From contig QLIY01000035.1 of assembly GCA_003260075.1 (NCBI GenBank), positions 200,412 to 264,411 on the forward strand: a stretch of 64,000 nt of DNA, written 5' to 3'. Shown piece by piece: positions 60,954 to 64,000 of the stretch (within the stretch, counting starts at the first letter, position 1; each line of letters begins with the position of its first letter). Origin of the DNA: Phallusia mammillata. Its lineage: Eukaryota > Chordata > Ascidiacea > Phlebobranchia > Ascidiidae. The notes under the pieces were generated by a model. The model was not told where the DNA came from and did not search any database. It saw only the letters and a program-made list of their open reading frames with translations. A program made the translations under genes and the position numbers.

Positions 60954-63900
60954 ATGGATGATTCACTGAAGGAATTTATGGCTGTCACAGGTTAGTCCAA
61001 GTGACATATGATTTAAATTTAATAATACTGTTTTTTTTATTATGTAACATGATTTTTTTGTTAATGGTTGTAAATTTATAACATGCAAATATGTACTTGT
61101 CCCATGCCAAATCATTTCATCTTACAAAAGTGATGTATATGTTTATTTTTATGACTACTTTGTTCAACCATTGCCTAATTGTATGTTTTTTTTGTTTTTT
61201 TAAACGTTGTTCAATACTATGCTGAACCACTGTGTATTCATTTCGTTGCTCATTTGCAGTGCCTATTTTAATTAAGCTAGGGGGTCTTGATGTATATATC
61301 TTGTAAGTGTTGATACTAGTGATGGGATGAGTACCCGGTACTCGGTATCAATGGCATCGAACGATTTCAGTGGTATCGATACTCGTACTTGGTATCGAAA
61401 TATTTTGTCTCAGTTTTTGATACCAACATGCGAGTACCGAAGGCCGATTTACACCATAAGAATACAGGCAACTTTATGCCAATACTTGCTTCGGACAGCA
61501 AAAAATTGGAAAAAAAGTTCCACCAGTTTACATATATCAGTGCTTTTCAACCGGGTGTATTGTACACCCAGGGTGTACCATAATTTTTAAAGAGTGTACC
61601 ACTTGGATGGGGTGTACTGGAGTGTACCAGTTACAAAATATATATAATATACCTATGACCAGGTATCACAATAGGCAGGTTTCAGTTTTAGAACAGACTG
61701 ACTGGAGTGTACAATATATGGCACAACATGCATCTCAAGTGTACGTAGATTTTAAGCTACAAAACTCTATTTGTGACGTCATAGTTTAATATTTCACTTC
61801 ATAATCATTGTTAATGGTATTTCTTTTTGAAGTAGAAAGTGGATTATGGCTTGTTGGTATTTTTCTCATCATTATTTCTGTTGGGACCACAGAACCAGTG
61901 TGTTACAGGGTTGAATAAATTTTTCACTGGGGTGTATATACAAATTTTGAGTGAATGTTGAAAGGGTGTACCGCTTCAAAAAAGGTTGACAAGCACTGAC
62001 ATATTTCTTTTTCGCTATCACGTGGAGATTACATTTTTGGGCATGTGTGTGTGCCCCCCTGACAATGGCAGACAAATTAGCCAATGATGCACAACTAAGT
62101 ACAACACTACACTTAAGTAATCATACTGGGTACTCAGTTTGGAAGGTATATACATGTGGTACTCGTACTCGGTATCGGTACTCGCTTCAAAACCTGGTAT
62201 CATCCCATCACTAGTTGATACCTAATTTGTTTTGTTGGCAACCATTTAAAATTTACTTACAATTAAGCCTATATTAAGCACAAGCATTTTCTACATAACT
62301 TTCACTTTTAAATTCATGCATAGTAAAATAAATATATTTATGTTTGTGTTGTTTATGTAGGAAGTGATGAAGGGACAGCTCAGAGGATGTTGGAAGCATT
62401 TTCTGGGAACTTGCAAGCTGCAGTTTCATCATTTCTTGATGGTGCTGTTACATCTGGAAACAATCAAACCCCACCAAGTAACTACTTATATAACTTGGCT
62501 TTCAAAATTTATTTTAATGCCACTATTTATTATTTGTATAGAGTTTTGTTATGTTTTATTATTTTACAGCAGTTCCTGATGAGGTTAGAGCACCAATACC
62601 CCAAACAAAAGGTTTGTGAAGTAAAATATTATTTTTATGTAAATTGTTATCTTTTTTGGTAACACTTGTGATTAACATTGTCAAAATATTTTGATTTGGT
62701 ACAGCATATATTGCAAAGTTTTAACTTAATGCACAGAATTTACACATATCTTATTGTATGTCTACACAGGAGTTTTAATTGATGATTATGAAACATCGCC
62801 ACAATGGATGGTACGACATCGACCTAGATCTGTATTTGATGGTTTTCGAAATTTTAAGTCAGAAGAGGGTAAGTAAAGATAGATTGGTAAAAAAATATTT
62901 TTTTTAAACCAGCCAACATACATCAAATGAATTTTAGCAATTTGGGTAATGCATCAATATTATGAAAAAGTACATGTATTTACATTCCAAATATCTTAGG
63001 ATAGTGGTGTGACAATTTGCTTATTTCTGTCCAATTCTTGTGAAAACGAAGTTCATGTTTATCAAATTGCTTGGCAGTGTGTTACATATTCGCAGTTCCT
63101 TAAATCTCATTTTTAATTTTTGACATGGGACTTGGAAACTCACAATCCACAATATTACACGTGTAGTGGATAGTGTGTCTCTGTTTGCAGAAATAAACAT
63201 GTTATTTATTAACTACAAGATTCAATGTAATGCAATGTAATGAGGAAACATACTTATTTTGTAAAACAGGACTTTTTGTTTTGTGGCTAATATTGCCATA
63301 TTGTAAAAAGCTATTTGTTTCATTTGTTAATACACTTTGTTGTGGAATGTATATTTGAAGTTTATGAAACATGCTATTTGTTTTCAAATTATGGCACTGT
63401 ATTTTACTGTAAAACACATCAATGATTAAATTTTATAAGAATAAAACATAAATGTAAATGTTTTATTTTTATAGCCTATTTTATAAAATTTAACTTTAAT
63501 CGAACGGTTGAAAGCCTAAATGAAATAAGAAATTGCCACCTGGTTGCCTTTTACACATTAGACATTGCATAACATGAGTTTACATAACAATACTATGCTT
63601 CTAAACTCCAATTTGTGCATTTTCAGATGCCAAACCTGGTTCTAAGAGACTGAAGCGCCTTGAAGATTTATTTCGCCCTCCACTTGATATAATGCACAAG
63701 GGAACTTTTCACACCGTGAGTTCAGAAAACTGTTGTTTACTTCTGCAGGATTTCAGTAATTTTTTTCAAGACTTGTACAGTGCAACTAACACTATTCATC
63801 AACATGTGGTGTGCTTATGATAATATGTTGATAGTTAGTCATTAACCTGGCCAAAGGAAATTTTTAATTAAACTTTTATGTTTAGGCCAAAGGAGAAGGA

Positions 63901-64000
63901 AGTATGAACAGCAAATGGTTAATAGTGAATGTGCAAAACATCAGAGAGTTTGTTTGCCAAGTTTTAAACCGGGATGTTTGGAGTAACAGCTCAGTAAAGT
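60954..64000 (+). CDS. UBXN7: UBX domain-containing protein 7 (partial, 5' end)
   Basis: Six exons in phase: 60954-60990, 62361-62477, 62570-62611, 62770-62868, 63627-63715, 63886-64000 (continues off the window). The roughly 166 residues start MDDSLKEFMAVTGSDEG and form an N-terminal UBA domain (AQRMLEAFSGNLQAAVSSFLDG). Next come VRAPIPQTK and RPRSVFDGFRNF, both typical of UBXN7, then the start of the thioredoxin-like UAS domain (LEDLFRPPLDIMHKGTF, KWLIVNVQNIREFVCQVLNR). The C-terminal UIM and UBX domains lie outside. UBXN7 links p97/VCP to cullin-RING ligases. Intron 1 (1.4 kb) carries a nested pair of hAT-like elements. Confidence 0.93.
61317..62213. mobile_element. hAT-like element, 897 bp, carrying a nested element, in UBXN7 intron 1
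   Basis: Termini tagtgatggga and tcccatcacta match the 401-bp element at 11320-11720. The 8-bp target duplication gttgatac is perfect (61309-61316 and 62214-62221). The extra length is mostly one insertion at 61539-61998. Confidence 0.9.
61539..61998. mobile_element. Nested hAT-like MITE, ~460 bp
   Basis: Termini cagtgcttttcaacc and ggttgacaagcactg. Flanks acatatat (61531-61538) and acatattt (61999-62006) resemble an 8-bp target duplication. The 401-bp relative at 11320-11720 has the matching site uninterrupted (gtgacatgtatttttt), which supports the borders. Confidence 0.82.

Overview
This window is nuclear DNA from an animal. Genes have many exons with GT-AG (occasionally GC-AG) introns of roughly 50-1500 bp, the background is AT-rich, and nearly every product has a clear vertebrate counterpart. 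There is one class IX myosin gene, intergenic spaces are short, and small hAT-type elements are numerous. Together this points to a compact invertebrate chordate genome, most likely an ascidian tunicate; the taxon is an inference.

Layout, left to right: last exon of an SLC35E3-like transporter (+, 309-626); first exon of an unrecognised type II membrane protein (-, 1271-1643); ATP6AP1 (-, 2835-5448); an unrecognised 839-residue mucin-like single-pass membrane protein (-, 6012-8849); KIN/KIN17 (+, 9719-13132); AASS (-, 15396-21058); MORN4-like (+, 24341-25086); BUB3 (-, 25484-27589); PIGV (+, 30505-32250); TBC1D24, without coding introns (-, 32809-34641); a 36-exon class IX myosin (+, 36365-56674, with possible extra 3' exons to 57583); and the first six exons of UBXN7 (+, from 60954, leaving the window). 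I derived exon boundaries by joining splice sites in phase and checking against remembered family architecture; the exon lengths of each complete model sum to whole codons.

The genes do not form a pathway. They are housekeeping genes: V-ATPase accessory subunit, DNA/RNA-binding repair factor, lysine catabolism, spindle checkpoint, GPI anchor synthesis, membrane traffic, a Rho-GAP motor and a p97 adaptor.

The strongest structure not explained by genes is in the assembly. About 20 homopolymer G (or C) tracts interrupt the sequence, most of exactly 10 nt and a few of 47-96 nt. At most of them the sequence left of the tract is repeated, with slight divergence, right of it. This looks like contigs from two haplotypes placed end to end, with gap filler written as G. 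These joints cut or duplicate parts of ATP6AP1, PIGV and MYO9 exons and put a second copy of the MYO9 C1-domain exons out of order beside a 262-N gap. Other points of interest are three GC-AG introns (two in AASS, one in MYO9), a hAT-like element carrying a second one nested inside it, a transposon end present in only one of two duplicated copies, and a possible second MYO9 C-terminus.
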